NCBI RefSeq assembly: GCF_004341885.1
Contig: NZ_SLVX01000003.1
Location: 1-64,000, forward strand
Direction: 5' to 3'
DNA length: 64,000 nucleotides
Source: Shinella granuli
GTDB lineage: Bacteria; Pseudomonadota; Alphaproteobacteria; Rhizobiales; Rhizobiaceae
Both the position numbers and the translations under genes were made by a program. Position 1 is the stretch's first letter. Each line of letters starts with the position of its first letter. Below, in pieces: positions 17,484 through 27,041 of this stretch. The notes under the pieces were generated by a model, which did no database searches, was not told where the DNA came from, and saw only the letters and a program-made list of their open reading frames with translations.

Positions 17484-18454
17484 CGGATCTTGCTCCTGGC
17501 ATAATGGCGCTCGATACGAGCCTGGACGAGTTCGAGGCAGATCGACAGGCCCCAGTAGAGCATGGCGGCCGAGATCAGCATTTCCATGTGCTGGAAGGTC
17601 TTCTGGCCGAGCGTGCGCGCCAGGAACATCAGCTCCCAGACGCCGATGACCGAGACGAGCGAACTGTCCTTCAGCATCGAGATGAACTGGTTGCCGGTCG
17701 GCGGGATGATGACGGGCAGCGCCTGCGGCAGGATGATCTTGCGCATGGTGAGCCCGAAGCCGAAGCCGATCGAGCGGGAGGCCTCCCACTGGCCGCGGTC
17801 GATGCTCTGGATGCCCGAGCGGAAGATCTCGGTCATGTAGGCGCCGTAGCACAGCGAAAGCGCCAGGATACCGGCCGGCACCGCATCGATGATGAAGCCG
17901 AGCTGCGGCAGGCCGAGATAGATGAGGTAGACCTGCATCAGGAGCGGCAAGCCGCGGAAGAACGAGGTGTAGAAGCTCGCCACCGCATAGGCGAAGCCGT
18001 TGGTCGAGAGCTTCGCCACCGCGCCCAGGATCGCAATGGCCGAAGCGATGATAATCGAGATCGCCGAGACGTAGATCGTCGTGAAAAGCCCCTGCGTGAT
18101 GAGGAAGGGCAACTTCTCGGCCATGAACGGCAGGCTGAGATTGAACGTCTTGAAGAAGGCGAGGAAGAGCAGCAGAAGCTCCAGCCAGACGATGGCGATC
18201 TGCACTTTGAGCGTCGCAAAGCCGATCAGCACGACATTCATGCAGAACAGCACGGCAATGACGAAGGCAATGGCGAAGCGGCCGTAGAGGCCGCTTTCGG
18301 CCGGCTCGCCGATGACGGGGCGCATGAATTCGCCCATCGACGTGCCGGTGAGGTCGATGGCCAGGAAGACGGCAAGGATCGCCGCAAACGTGGCCATGAC
18401 GAACCATGGCTTGTGGACGAGCACTTCCGATTCGACGGTATCCGGATACAGCAT
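17480..18454 (-). CDS. Polar amino acid ABC transporter permease (HisM/GlnP type)
   Basis: 324 residues, longer than usual because an N-terminal extension with extra helices (about residues 1-110) precedes the core permease domain. The core has [12 protein letters not shown] and the EAA loop [22 protein letters not shown]. Only one permease is encoded, so the channel is probably a homodimer. The stop overlaps the ATPase start. Confidence 0.9.
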   Translation of the reverse strand: MLYPDTVESEVLVHKPWFVMATFAAILAVFLAIDLTGTSMGEFMRPVIGEPAESGLYGRFAIAFVIAVLFCMNVVLIGFATLKVQIAIVWLELLLLFLAFFKTFNLSLPFMAEKLPFLITQGLFTTIYVSAISIIIASAIAILGAVAKLSTNGFAYAVASFYTSFFRGLPLLMQVYLIYLGLPQLGFIIDAVPAGILALSLCYGAYMTEIFRSGIQSIDRGQWEASRSIGFGFGLTMRKIILPQALPVIIPPTGNQFISMLKDSSLVSVIGVWELMFLARTLGQKTFQHMEMLISAAMLYWGLSICLELVQARIERHYARSKIR

Positions 18455-18512
18455 CTGCGCTCCCTGTGCCTGGGCGCGGCCCGCCCATCCGGGCCGCGCG
18501 AACCGATACGTC

Positions 18513-19346
18513 TTACTGGGTGACCGTATAGTCGACGCCGTACCACTTGAGCGACAGCTTGCTCAGCGTGCCGTCCGCCTGCATGGCCTTGACGGCCTCG
18601 GCGATCTTTTCGCTGAGCTCCTTGTCGCCATGCTCGATGGCCACGGCCAGCGGCTCGAAGAAGACCGGCTTGCCGAGCTGCCGGATCGGATAACCGGCCT
18701 TTTCCGCATCGAGAATGCTTGGAAGCGACGAGACGACGGCATCGAGGCGCGTGCCGTCGCCGAGCCGCAGGTCGTCGAAGGCGGTCGTGGAATTGGCATA
18801 GGATTTGACCTCGCCCGGCTTGAACTCATAGGTGAAGGCCGGCGCGCCGGCGGCATCCAGCGTCAGATCCTGGTTGGCATAGGCCTCGAAGGTCGAGGTC
18901 GCCGTCACGCCGACCCTCTTGCCGTCCAGGTCGCCGAGCGTCTCGGCCTTGCTGTCCTTGTGCACGGCGACGGCGGCGGGCGTGTAATAGTAGACGGCCG
19001 GGAAGTCGAAAAGTTCGGCGCGCGCCTTCGTCGGCGTCATCGAGCCGACATGCATGTCCCAGCGGCCCTGCCAGTTGCCGGCCGTGATGATGTCCCAGCC
19101 GGGCGTGATGAATTCCACGGAGACGCCGAGATGCCTGCCGATCTCCTTGGCGATATCGACGTCGAAGCCGTCCATCTCGTTCTGGTCGTTCATGAAGGAC
19201 TGCGGCGCCCAGCTCGCGTCGGTCGCGACCTTCAGCGTCTTGGCGGCGAGCACCCGGTCCAGCACCGCGCCGGCCCTGGCGGGCATGGCGGCAAGCGAAA
19301 GGGCGAGAGAGGCGGCGAGCGCCGCGACCATCGAGGTTCTGATCAT
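18513..19346 (-). CDS. Polar amino acid ABC transporter substrate-binding protein
   Basis: 277 residues of the SBP family 3 type. A signal peptide from the ATG at 19346 ends at AMPARA-G near residue 22. The mature part opens with LKVATDASWAPQSFMNDQNE, includes FDVDIAKEIG and ends with TLSKLSLKWYG. A ribosome binding site GAGGGAAC precedes the start. The ligand is probably a polar or cyclic amine or amino acid derivative degraded by the co-transcribed monooxygenase pathway. Confidence 0.9.
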   Translation of the reverse strand: MIRTSMVAALAASLALSLAAMPARAGAVLDRVLAAKTLKVATDASWAPQSFMNDQNEMDGFDVDIAKEIGRHLGVSVEFITPGWDIITAGNWQGRWDMHVGSMTPTKARAELFDFPAVYYYTPAAVAVHKDSKAETLGDLDGKRVGVTATSTFEAYANQDLTLDAAGAPAFTYEFKPGEVKSYANSTTAFDDLRLGDGTRLDAVVSSLPSILDAEKAGYPIRQLGKPVFFEPLAVAIEHGDKELSEKIAEAVKAMQADGTLSKLSLKWYGVDYTVTQ

Positions 19347-19495
19347 GCGTTTGTTCCCTCTGTCTGTTGTCGTTTCGTCGACGGCGCGGGTTTCCTCTCC
19401 CTGCCGTTGCTGGCGATCTTGGGGCCTGCCGCCCCATGCGTCTTCCGGCGTTCCCAAGCAGCGTCCGCCGCCCGGCTCCATCGAAATGACGGAAA

Positions 19496-19885
19496 TCAAG
19501 TCGTGCCCTCCCCGGCCATCTCCGCCCGCACCGCGCGGGCCACGCGGAAGGCCTCGACGCCGGCCGGCACGCCGCAATAGACGGCGATCTGCACGAGCGC
19601 GGCCTGCAGCTCTTTTTCCGTCAGGCCGTTGCGGACCGCGCCGCGGTAATGGAGGCCGAATTCGTGCATGCGGTTGCTGGCCGCCAGCATGCCGAGGTTC
19701 AGCAGGCTGCGTTGTTTCAGGTCGAGCCCGTCGTCCGTCCAGGCCATGCCCCAGCAATATTCGTTGAGCATGTCCTGCAAGGGGGCCGAGAAGGCGTCGC
19801 CGCCGCCCATGGCGCGGTCCACATAGTCGTCGCCGAGCACGCGCCGCCGCACGTCCTCACCCTTTTTCCGCAAGGTCTCATTCAT
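19496..19885 (-). CDS. Carboxymuconolactone decarboxylase (CMD) family protein
   Basis: 129 residues. The family pattern is visible: LKQRSLLNLGMLAASNRMHEFGLHYRGAVRNGLTEKELQ, then QIAVYCGVPAGVEAFRVA. It lacks the paired CxxC of AhpD peroxidases and is closer to gamma-carboxymuconolactone decarboxylase (PcaC) itself. The start at 19885 overlaps the upstream hydrolase stop by 8 bp. It probably performs a late decarboxylation or isomerisation in the pathway. Confidence 0.85.
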   Translation of the reverse strand: MNETLRKKGEDVRRRVLGDDYVDRAMGGGDAFSAPLQDMLNEYCWGMAWTDDGLDLKQRSLLNLGMLAASNRMHEFGLHYRGAVRNGLTEKELQAALVQIAVYCGVPAGVEAFRVARAVRAEMAGEGTT

Positions 19886-20681
19886 GGGCCGCCTCCGTAT
19901 AGGCCAGGAAATCGCCGATGGCATCGGCCACGACATCCGGCGCTTCGATGAGGATGGAATGACGCAGGCCCGGGAAGATGGCGAGCCGCGATCCGGGAAT
20001 GCGCTCGTGCATATAGCGGGCCATGCGCGGGTTGGAGCCCACGTCGTCCTCGCCGGTGGCGATCAGCGTCGGGCAGCGGATCTGGTCGAGGAACCCGCCG
20101 AAATCCGTTTCGGCGAGCACCCGATAGGCGGAGGCGTAGCAATCCGGGTCGTTTTCCGCATCGCGCGCCCTCAGCCAGGCGATGGTGTCGGGGTGCTTCT
20201 CCTGGAAATCCTCCGTCAGCCAACGCGAGAGCGAGGCATTGTGGTGGTCGGCCGGGGTTCCGGCCTGGAGCGCGGCGAGCCGCGCCAGTACGCGCTCGCG
20301 CTCGTCCGGCGTGCGCCCTGCCACGGTGGACAGCAGCACCAGCCGCCGCAACCGCGGAAGATGCGTCAGCGCAAGGCGCTGGGCGATCAAGCCACCGAGC
20401 GAGAAACCGGCAAGGTTGAAGGTCGCAAAACCGGCCCTGTCGGCAAGCGCCAGCGTCTCGGCCACGAAATCGTCGATCTCGTAGCGGCCCTTGACGCGGC
20501 TCGATTTCCCGTGGCCCCTCAGGTCGAAGGTGAGGATGGTGAAGCGGTCCTTCAGCCGCGCCACCACGCCGGACCAGGCTTCCAGGTAGGAGCCGACGCC
20601 GTGGACGCAGACGAGCGGTTCGCCGCCGTCGCCGTCGATGCGATAGTTGAGGGTGACCTCGCCGACCGTGTGTTCCGCCAT
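19878..20681 (-). CDS. Alpha/beta hydrolase (RutD/PcaD-like)
   Basis: 267 residues. Oxyanion segment VCVHGVGSYLEAW, nucleophile elbow NLAGFSLGGLIAQ (Ser), acid region around ATGEDDVGSN and a C-terminal GLRHSILIEAPD (His). It probably hydrolyses an enol-lactone, carbamate or thioester-like intermediate. Starts at 20681 and 20690 are both possible; GGAGG lies only 2 bases before 20681, and 20690 begins immediately after the upstream monooxygenase stop. Confidence 0.85.
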   Translation of the reverse strand: MAEHTVGEVTLNYRIDGDGGEPLVCVHGVGSYLEAWSGVVARLKDRFTILTFDLRGHGKSSRVKGRYEIDDFVAETLALADRAGFATFNLAGFSLGGLIAQRLALTHLPRLRRLVLLSTVAGRTPDERERVLARLAALQAGTPADHHNASLSRWLTEDFQEKHPDTIAWLRARDAENDPDCYASAYRVLAETDFGGFLDQIRCPTLIATGEDDVGSNPRMARYMHERIPGSRLAIFPGLRHSILIEAPDVVADAIGDFLAYTEAAHE

Positions 20682-20692
20682 GCCCTCCATGC

Positions 20693-21769
20693 TCAGCGCC
20701 CCGCCATCGCCCGCTTGCGCTCGCTCTCGCGCGCGGCGAAGACGGGCATGACCTCCTTGACGAAAAGCTCGATCGTGCGCTTCTGCAGTTCGAAGGGCAG
20801 GTTGAAGATGAGGCCGAGGCAATACTGGTCGACGCCCGCCGCCTCGTAGACCATGAGCTTCTCGATCACCTCGTCCGGCGTGCCGAACATCAGGTTCTTG
20901 CGGATGCTTTCCGGGTTGTAGTTCTCCTTGCCCCTGACCGCCTCGAAGGGCACGGCCTCGGGGAAGCCGTCCTTCACCGTGCCGATGTTCTGCATCAGGT
21001 TCTCGAAGGCGCGGCCGTAGTCCATACTGTGCCGCACGGCGCGCTCCCAGCCGTCCGGCCGGTCGTAGACGCAGGTGCGCCGCTGCATCATGAAGCGCGG
21101 GCGCGGCACCTCCGGATGGTCGGCCACCGCCTTGTGGAATTTATCGGAGAGGACCTGGATCTCCGCGGCCGGCGCCGAGAGCGGCGTCGACAAGATGCTG
21201 GCGCCGTTGGCGACCGCCCAGTCGAAGGTGCCGGGATCGCGGGCGGCGACCCAGATGCGCGGATGCGGCTGCTGCAGCGGTTTCGGCACGGCGGCCGTGA
21301 CCGGAAATTTCCAATAGTGCCCGTCATGGGCATAATCGCCGGCCCACAGCTTCTTCACCGCCGGCACGAGTTCCTTCAGGTAGGCGACGCCCTCCTGCTG
21401 CGGCATGCCGCCCGCCATGCGGTCGAACTCGTACTGGTAGGAGCCGCGCGCGATGCCGAATTCCAGGCGCCCGTTCGTCAGATGGTCGCACAGGGCGGAT
21501 TCGCCGGCGAGCCGGATCGGGTTCCAGTAGGGCGCGACCAGCGTCGAGGTTCCAAGCCGGATGTTTTGCGTATGCTGCGCGAGCCAGACCAGCGTCTGGA
21601 ACGGGTTCGGCGAGATCGTGCATTCGAGCGTGTGGTGCTCCGCCGTCCAGAGCATCTCGAAACCGCCCTCGTCCGCCATGCGGGCCAGCGTCAGGAGGTT
21701 GTTCTTCACCGTCGCCATCGGCATGTCCGGCGAGAAGCGTTCCATCGTGAGCGAGACTGCGAACTTCAT
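20693..21769 (-). CDS. LLM class flavin-dependent monooxygenase
   Basis: 358 residues of the bacterial luciferase-like family: WTAEHHTLECTISPNPF near residue 42, RLGTSTLVAPYWNPIRLA and LEFGIARGSYQYEF. These enzymes use FMNH2 from a separate reductase to oxygenate a substrate. A flavin reductase is encoded two genes upstream, as in RutA/RutF and similar two-component systems. The substrate is probably an N-heterocycle or amine imported by the co-transcribed ABC transporter (inference). Confidence 0.88.
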   Translation of the reverse strand: MKFAVSLTMERFSPDMPMATVKNNLLTLARMADEGGFEMLWTAEHHTLECTISPNPFQTLVWLAQHTQNIRLGTSTLVAPYWNPIRLAGESALCDHLTNGRLEFGIARGSYQYEFDRMAGGMPQQEGVAYLKELVPAVKKLWAGDYAHDGHYWKFPVTAAVPKPLQQPHPRIWVAARDPGTFDWAVANGASILSTPLSAPAAEIQVLSDKFHKAVADHPEVPRPRFMMQRRTCVYDRPDGWERAVRHSMDYGRAFENLMQNIGTVKDGFPEAVPFEAVRGKENYNPESIRKNLMFGTPDEVIEKLMVYEAAGVDQYCLGLIFNLPFELQKRTIELFVKEVMPVFAARESERKRAMAGR

Positions 21770-21792
21770 GGATTCTGCCTTTCGAGGTCTGG

Positions 21793-23307
21793 TTATTTGA
21801 GGCGGATGACGAAGGGGTCCTGCATGGCGCCGGAATAGTCGATGATCACGTTCTTCAGCCGCGAGAATTCGTGCATGACCTCGAAACCGCCGCGCCGGCC
21901 GTAACCGCTTTCCTTGAAGCCGCCGTTCGCGGACATGAAGGAGGCGGAGCGGTAGGTGTTGATCCAGACCGTGCCCGCATCGATGCGGCTGGCAAAGCGC
22001 AGCGCCCGGTCGATGTCCTTCGTCCAGACGCCGGAGGCGAGGCCATAGCGCGTGTCGTTGGCGAGCGCGATCATCTCCTCCTCGTCGCGGAAGGGCATGA
22101 CGCCCACCACCGGACCGAAGAGTTCGTCGCGCATGAAGGTCATGTCGTTCTGGGCGTCGACCATGACGGTCGGCTCGAAATACCAGCCGCCCGGTGCAAG
22201 CTCCGCCTTCTGCGGCCGCCCGCCGCCGGCGGCGACCTTCGCGCCTTCCCTGACGCCCGAAGCGACGTAGGATTCGACCTTGGAAAGCTGGTCGGCGAGC
22301 GCCAGCGGGCCGATATCCGTGCCATCGACGGTCGGCAGGCCGACGCGGATGCGCTGCGTGCGGGCGACGAGCGCATCGAGGAACCTGTCGTAGACGCTCG
22401 CTTCCACGAAGCAGCGCGAGCCGGCGACGCAGGTCTGGCCCGCCGCGGCGAAGACGCCCGAGACGACGCCGTTCACCGCATGCTCGATATCGACGTCGCC
22501 GAAGACGACATGGGGCGACTTGCCGCCAAGCTCCATCGAGCAGGGAACGAGGTTCTCAGCCGCATTGCCGGCGATGCGGCGGCCGGTCGCCGTGCTGCCG
22601 GTGAAGACGTATTTCGCCACACCCGGGTGACGGGTCAGGGCCTCCCCGGCGCTCTTGCCGGTGCCCGTGACGACGTTGACGACGCCCGCCGGAAAGCCCG
22701 CCTCGTGGACCAGCTCGGCAAGCGCCAGCGTGGAGGCCGTGGCATGCTCGGACGGCTTGATGACGACGGTGTTGCCGATGGCAAGGCACGGTGCGAGCGT
22801 GCCGGTGAGCAGCATCAGCGGCGAATTCCAAGGCGTGATCATGCCGACGACGCCGAGCGGTTCGCGCAGGTTGAGGTTCAGCGTATCGAGCCGGTTGATG
22901 GGGATCGTGTCGCCCTGCAGCTTGTCGGCCATGCCGGCGAAATAGTGGTAGCTGTCCGGCATGGCGCGCATCTGCGCCCGCGTCTCCTTCAGGAGCTTGC
23001 CGTTGTCGCGCGTCTCGATCTCGGCGAGCGCATCGGCATTGGCGCGGACGAGTTCGGCAAGGCGGCGCACCAGCGCGCCGCGGTCGGTCTGCGTCATGCG
23101 GCGCCATTCGGGATTGCGGAAGGCGGCGGTGGCGGCTGCGACGGCGGCTTCCACGTCATCCGCATCGGCCTCGGCGAATTCGTACCAGGGCTCGCCGGTC
23201 GTCGGGTCGAAACTGCGGATGTAGTTGCCGTTCTTCGGCGCGACGAATTCGCCGCCGATGAACAGGTGCTGGCGCGAACCTTCGAGGGTGCTGACGGTCG
23301 TCTTCAT
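21793..23307 (-). CDS. NAD(P)-dependent aldehyde dehydrogenase
   Basis: 504 residues. MITPWNSPL, LELGGKSPH (catalytic Glu region), GQTCVAGSR (catalytic Cys) and EELFGPV-type DELFGPVVG are all present and correctly spaced. It probably oxidises an aldehyde released by the monooxygenase or hydrolase step. It starts one base after the flavin reductase stop and ends 23 bp before the monooxygenase start. Confidence 0.93.
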   Translation of the reverse strand: MKTTVSTLEGSRQHLFIGGEFVAPKNGNYIRSFDPTTGEPWYEFAEADADDVEAAVAAATAAFRNPEWRRMTQTDRGALVRRLAELVRANADALAEIETRDNGKLLKETRAQMRAMPDSYHYFAGMADKLQGDTIPINRLDTLNLNLREPLGVVGMITPWNSPLMLLTGTLAPCLAIGNTVVIKPSEHATASTLALAELVHEAGFPAGVVNVVTGTGKSAGEALTRHPGVAKYVFTGSTATGRRIAGNAAENLVPCSMELGGKSPHVVFGDVDIEHAVNGVVSGVFAAAGQTCVAGSRCFVEASVYDRFLDALVARTQRIRVGLPTVDGTDIGPLALADQLSKVESYVASGVREGAKVAAGGGRPQKAELAPGGWYFEPTVMVDAQNDMTFMRDELFGPVVGVMPFRDEEEMIALANDTRYGLASGVWTKDIDRALRFASRIDAGTVWINTYRSASFMSANGGFKESGYGRRGGFEVMHEFSRLKNVIIDYSGAMQDPFVIRLK

Positions 23308-23308
23308 G

Positions 23309-24298
23309 TCATTGTCCTTGGTCTGAGGCCTGGAGCCAGGCGCGGGCCTGCCCGTCGATCATCGCGACGCGGCCGCCGTCGTCGGAATCCATGTAGATGC
23401 CGAAGCGGCCCGCCTGCCGTTCCTGCACGTAGCGGCGCAGCATGGCGCGCAGTTCATGGGTGGCGATCGCTTCATAGGGCAGGTCGTCGATGGGGAAGAA
23501 GCGGAAGCCTTCGGGTAGGCTGACCGCTGCCCCCTCACCCGCCAGCCGGGCGCGGTAGACGAGGTGGCCGGGATCGCTGTCGGCGACGTCGAAGACGGAA
23601 TAGAGGAAGGTTTCCTCCGGCACGAGGCGGAGTGCGTCGCCTCCGTCGAGCACCAGTTGGCTATCGGCCTTGCGGCGGCGGGCGGAGGGCAGCACCCAGC
23701 CGCCCTTGCCGTCCGAACACAGGAGCAGCCCGTCGCCGGCCTCCACGAGGTAACCGATGATCATGCCCTGCGCGGCGAGCCAGCCGGCCGGCAGCGGATC
23801 CTTCACGCTGGCATAGCGGCCGCGGCAGAAGCCGAGCGGGGCGGTCGGGCTGGTGCCGAAGGCGCGCACCTCACCGATCAGGATCGCGTGGTCGCCGGCA
23901 TCGATCGAATCGTGGAGGCTGCAATCGAACCAGGTGAGGCTGTCCGTCAGCACGGGCGCGCCGGTATGCACCCGGTCGTGGTTGACCGACTGGAACTTGT
24001 CCGGTGCCTTGGAAGCGAAGGTCGCCGATACGTCGACCTGGCCTTCGTGCAGGATGTTGACGGCAAAGCAACTGGCCGCGGTGAAGGCCGCATAGCTGGA
24101 GGCCGACTTGGCGACGCAGACGAGCAGGAGCGGCGGATCGAGCGAGACGGAGGTGAAGGAATTCGCCGTCATGCCGCGCGGCGTGCCGTCGGCTTCGCGC
24201 GTGGTAATGACCGTGACGCCCGTGACGAAGGTGCCGAAGGCGCGGCGCAGCGCGATGGGGTCGATCGGTGCGTCCTTCGTTGCCGCCTGCTTCGTCAT
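23309..24298 (-). CDS. Flavin reductase with C-terminal Nudix-like extension
   Basis: 329 residues, about twice the usual length. Residues 1-165 are the flavin reductase (HpaC/RutF) domain: LRRAFGTFVTGVTVITTR, TANSFTSVSLDPPLLLVC and the C-terminal RYASV. Residues 170-329 add a domain with a FFPIDDLPY segment, reminiscent of a degenerate Nudix fold without the REXXEEXGU box. It supplies reduced flavin to the LLM monooxygenase. ATG 24298 follows GGAGGAGG by 8 bases. It is probably the first gene of the operon reaching to 16740. Confidence 0.85.
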   Translation of the reverse strand: MTKQAATKDAPIDPIALRRAFGTFVTGVTVITTREADGTPRGMTANSFTSVSLDPPLLLVCVAKSASSYAAFTAASCFAVNILHEGQVDVSATFASKAPDKFQSVNHDRVHTGAPVLTDSLTWFDCSLHDSIDAGDHAILIGEVRAFGTSPTAPLGFCRGRYASVKDPLPAGWLAAQGMIIGYLVEAGDGLLLCSDGKGGWVLPSARRRKADSQLVLDGGDALRLVPEETFLYSVFDVADSDPGHLVYRARLAGEGAAVSLPEGFRFFPIDDLPYEAIATHELRAMLRRYVQERQAGRFGIYMDSDDGGRVAMIDGQARAWLQASDQGQ

Positions 24299-24428
24299 GC
24301 CGTCGACCTCCTCCTCGGTTCGTTGGGAAGAAGCTATCCGCCACGGGCGGCGGCGACTTCCTACCGAACGGAGGATGCGGAGAAAGAGTTCTGCTGCGGT
24401 TCGAAGGAAGGCCGGGCCTGCCGCGTGG

Positions 24429-26249
24429 TCAGCGTTCGCCGAAGGCGCGGTTGTCGATGACGCTGTAGAGGCGCAGGGCAAGTTCCACGGAAAAGCGTCG
24501 CTCCGGCGTTTCCACGTCGATGCCGAAGAGTTCCTGGATGCGTGCCAGCCGGTAGCGCAGCGTCGTCACATGCAGGCCGAGGCGATCCGCGCAGGCCTGG
24601 CTGCGGCACCCCTCCTCCAGATAGGCGGACAGCGTCTCCAGATAGGGCGTGCCGTTCTCCCGATCGTGCTCGGCGACCGCCCCGACGCTGTCGCGCACGA
24701 AGCTGCGCACGTCGCCGACATCGGCGGCGGACACGAGCATCGGCAGCGGCCCGAAATCCTGCCTGGAAAGCGCACCCGTCAGGCCGAAGGAGCGGCCGAT
24801 GCGGATCATCCGGCTGCACTGCTCCCAGGCCGTGGCGTAGTCGTCGAGGCCCGCGCAGCGGCTTCCGACGACCACGATCGGCGCCTCGTCGAAATAGCGG
24901 CCGAGCTCGTCGGCGATACGGCGCATGAGCTTCGTCGTGCGCTCCTGCCGGTGTCCCGCCTCATGCGGCATCAGGCAGACGACGCCGCCTTCGATGGCCA
25001 CGAGCCCGGCCTCGATCGAAGCCTGCTGCATGATGCGGGACAATGTGTGCTCCACATCGACGGAGCCGCCGCCGAAAGCCTTGGCGCGCTCCGGGAAGTC
25101 GACCACGATCATCTGCTGCGGCAGCGACAAATCGAGGCCGAGCCGCGCGGCGCGCTGGCCGACATCGGCAGCGTCACGCCAGCGCCGCTCGACGATCTCG
25201 AAGAAGAGTTCGCTCTGCGTGCGCGTCTCGAAGCGGAAGCGCAGGAAGCTGCGCATCATCTGGACGCTGAGCGCGAATTTCGCGCTGTCGAGCATGAGCT
25301 GGTCCAGTTCGCCCTCATCGGCCGCGGACGGAAAGATGACGAGCGCGCCGACAAGCTGGCGGTCTACCGTCAGGGGTTCCACGCGGGCGGAGACACGAAG
25401 CCGCCGGGCGCCATCCTCAAGGAAGATCGGCGCCGTTTGCGTGTTGCCGCGCTCCACGGCTTCCCGCGCAGCCCGGACGAGCAGGCGCGCAAAAACCGTC
25501 GGCGCCGCCGCCTGCCAGGCCGCATCCGTAAAATCCACGGGCAAGGGCGAGCGCCCGGCGATCACCTGGTTGACAGTGAAGTCGACGACGACGAGCGGAT
25601 TGGGCAGGAGCCGCCCCACCATCGCGGCGAGCGAGGCGACGGAACCGTCGCTGAGCACATGCTCCAGCAGCGAGGTATGGGCCGCCAGCGCCCGGTCGAG
25701 CCGCTCGGCGGCGCGCTTTTCCGCCGCAAGGCGGTGCTGCTTTTCCACCGCGATGGCACCGAGATGGATGATCGTTCCAAGGAACGCGAGGTCGTCCTCC
25801 GTCACCTCCGTTACCGTACGGGCGATCACGCTCAGGACCATCGGCCGGCCCTCTGCGTCCGCGCAATCCATCGGCATGACGAGCACGGTGCGGTAATCGC
25901 GCTCGAAGGCCTCCTTGCGGTAGCCGGGAAATTCCGTGCTTTCCCGCGCATCGCGGATATAGACCGGCTCGTTGCGCTGGAGCGCGATGAGCGATGGGCT
26001 GGTGGCCAGTTCCCAGCGGTCGGGCAAGTCGCGGTGGATGAGCGTCGGATCGTGCCGCACGATGACATGGGCATAGCCGTGGGCCGCATCGATGCCCATG
26101 ATCGAGCCGAGCGCCCAGTTGGCATGCCGGCAGGCGGCCGCGATCAGGTGCTGCAGCACCGTCGCGAGGTCCCCGCCGCTGTTGATCTGGCTCGCCACGT
26201 CGCGCAGCGAAAGTATCCTTGATTTCTGGCCCAACGCGCCGCGCACTCC
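24429..26249 (-). CDS. GAF-domain transcriptional regulator with PucR/CdaR-type C-terminal HTH
   Basis: About 606 residues. A GAF-like sensor (residues about 10-170), a middle region with a short coil, then a GGDEF-like CdaR domain and a C-terminal HTH_30: SQACADRLGLHVTTLRYRLARIQELFG. PucR-type regulators activate purine, allantoin or aromatic amine catabolism. It sits 130 bp upstream of the flavin reductase, in the same direction, and divergent from the DUF1185 gene. The start is uncertain: GTGs at 26360 and 26249 are in frame, and the 37 residues between them look non-coding. Confidence 0.78.
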   Translation of the reverse strand, partial: GVRGALGQKSRILSLRDVASQINSGGDLATVLQHLIAAACRHANWALGSIMGIDAAHGYAHVIVRHDPTLIHRDLPDRWELATSPSLIALQRNEPVYIRDARESTEFPGYRKEAFERDYRTVLVMPMDCADAEGRPMVLSVIARTVTEVTEDDLAFLGTIIHLGAIAVEKQHRLAAEKRAAERLDRALAAHTSLLEHVLSDGSVASLAAMVGRLLPNPLVVVDFTVNQVIAGRSPLPVDFTDAAWQAAAPTVFARLLVRAAREAVERGNTQTAPIFLEDGARRLRVSARVEPLTVDRQLVGALVIFPSAADEGELDQLMLDSAKFALSVQMMRSFLRFRFETRTQSELFFEIVERRWRDAADVGQRAARLGLDLSLPQQMIVVDFPERAKAFGGGSVDVEHTLSRIMQQASIEAGLVAIEGGVVCLMPHEAGHRQERTTKLMRRIADELGRYFDEAPIVVVGSRCAGLDDYATAWEQCSRMIRIGRSFGLTGALSRQDFGPLPMLVSAADVGDVRSFVRDSVGAVAEHDRENGTPYLETLSAYLEEGCRSQACADRLGLHVTTLRYRLARIQELFGIDVETPERRFSVELALRLYSVIDNRAFGER

Positions 26250-26399
26250 CGTCGTAGGGCCATGATAATGCGGCGCACCGCGCGCGAAAGCTACTGGTTT
26301 TCGAAGGAGGCGATGCTGCCATTTTCCTCCGGATACGAGGAAGACCGCACAAGGCCACACGCTAGGTTGGCGGCGAGTTCAACAGACGGGGGAAACGAC

Positions 26400-26996
26400 A
26401 TGGCGCTCGGCATCAGAAAGATCTGCACCTTCCTCGAGGAGACCCATGTCGAAGGCGGCAGGGCCGCGCCGCAGCCCTTCAACATCGTCGTCGTCGCTGC
26501 CATCCTGCAGAACCCCTGGGCCGGCAAGGGCTTCGTCGAGGACCTGCGGCCGGAGATCATCCGCATCGCCGGGCCGCTGAGCGAGGAGATGACGCGCCGC
26601 CTGCTCGCGCAGATGCCCGCGGAGAGGATCGAGGCCTGCGGCAAGGCAGCGGCCGTGGGCATCAACGGCGAGGTCGAACATGCCTCGGCGATGATCCATA
26701 CCCTGCGCTTCGGCAATCCTTTCCGCAACGCGATCGGCGGCACGAATTACCTGGAATTCGCCAACACCCGCAACGCGCCCGGCGCGCTGCTCTCGCTGCC
26801 GATGATGCACAAGAGCGAGACGGGCAAACGTTCCCACTTCCTGACCGCCAATTTCCAGATCGCCGATGCACCGCATCCGGACGAGATTATCGTGGCCATT
26901 GCCGCCGCCGACGGCGGGCGTCCGCATGCTCGCATCGCCGACCGCTTCCAGGATATCGCGGAGATGGAGGCGGAGATCGCCGCGAATGCCGGCTAG
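26400..26996 (+). CDS. DUF1185 (amino acid synthesis family) protein
   Basis: 198 residues matching the AA_synth family (DUF1185): FLEETHVEGG, VVAAILQNPWAGKGFVEDLR, and IGGTNYLEFANTRNAPGALLSLPMMHKSE. The function is not known despite the family name; members are often beside luciferase-like monooxygenases. ATG at 26400 follows GGGGGAAA. It is transcribed divergently from the PucR-type regulator and probably belongs to the same pathway. Confidence 0.82.
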   Translation: MALGIRKICTFLEETHVEGGRAAPQPFNIVVVAAILQNPWAGKGFVEDLRPEIIRIAGPLSEEMTRRLLAQMPAERIEACGKAAAVGINGEVEHASAMIHTLRFGNPFRNAIGGTNYLEFANTRNAPGALLSLPMMHKSETGKRSHFLTANFQIADAPHPDEIIVAIAAADGGRPHARIADRFQDIAEMEAEIAANAG

Positions 26997-27003
26997 CCGT
27001 GGA

Positions 27004-27031
27004 CCACATCGCCAAGCCGGATGTGGGTTTT
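27004..27031 (+). terminator. Intrinsic terminator after the DUF1185 gene
   Basis: CCACATC and GATGTGG form a 7-bp stem with a 9-base loop, followed by GTTTTC. It lies 7 bp after the stop and before the convergent GntR gene. Confidence 0.6.
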
Positions 27032-27041
27032 CATAGCGATT

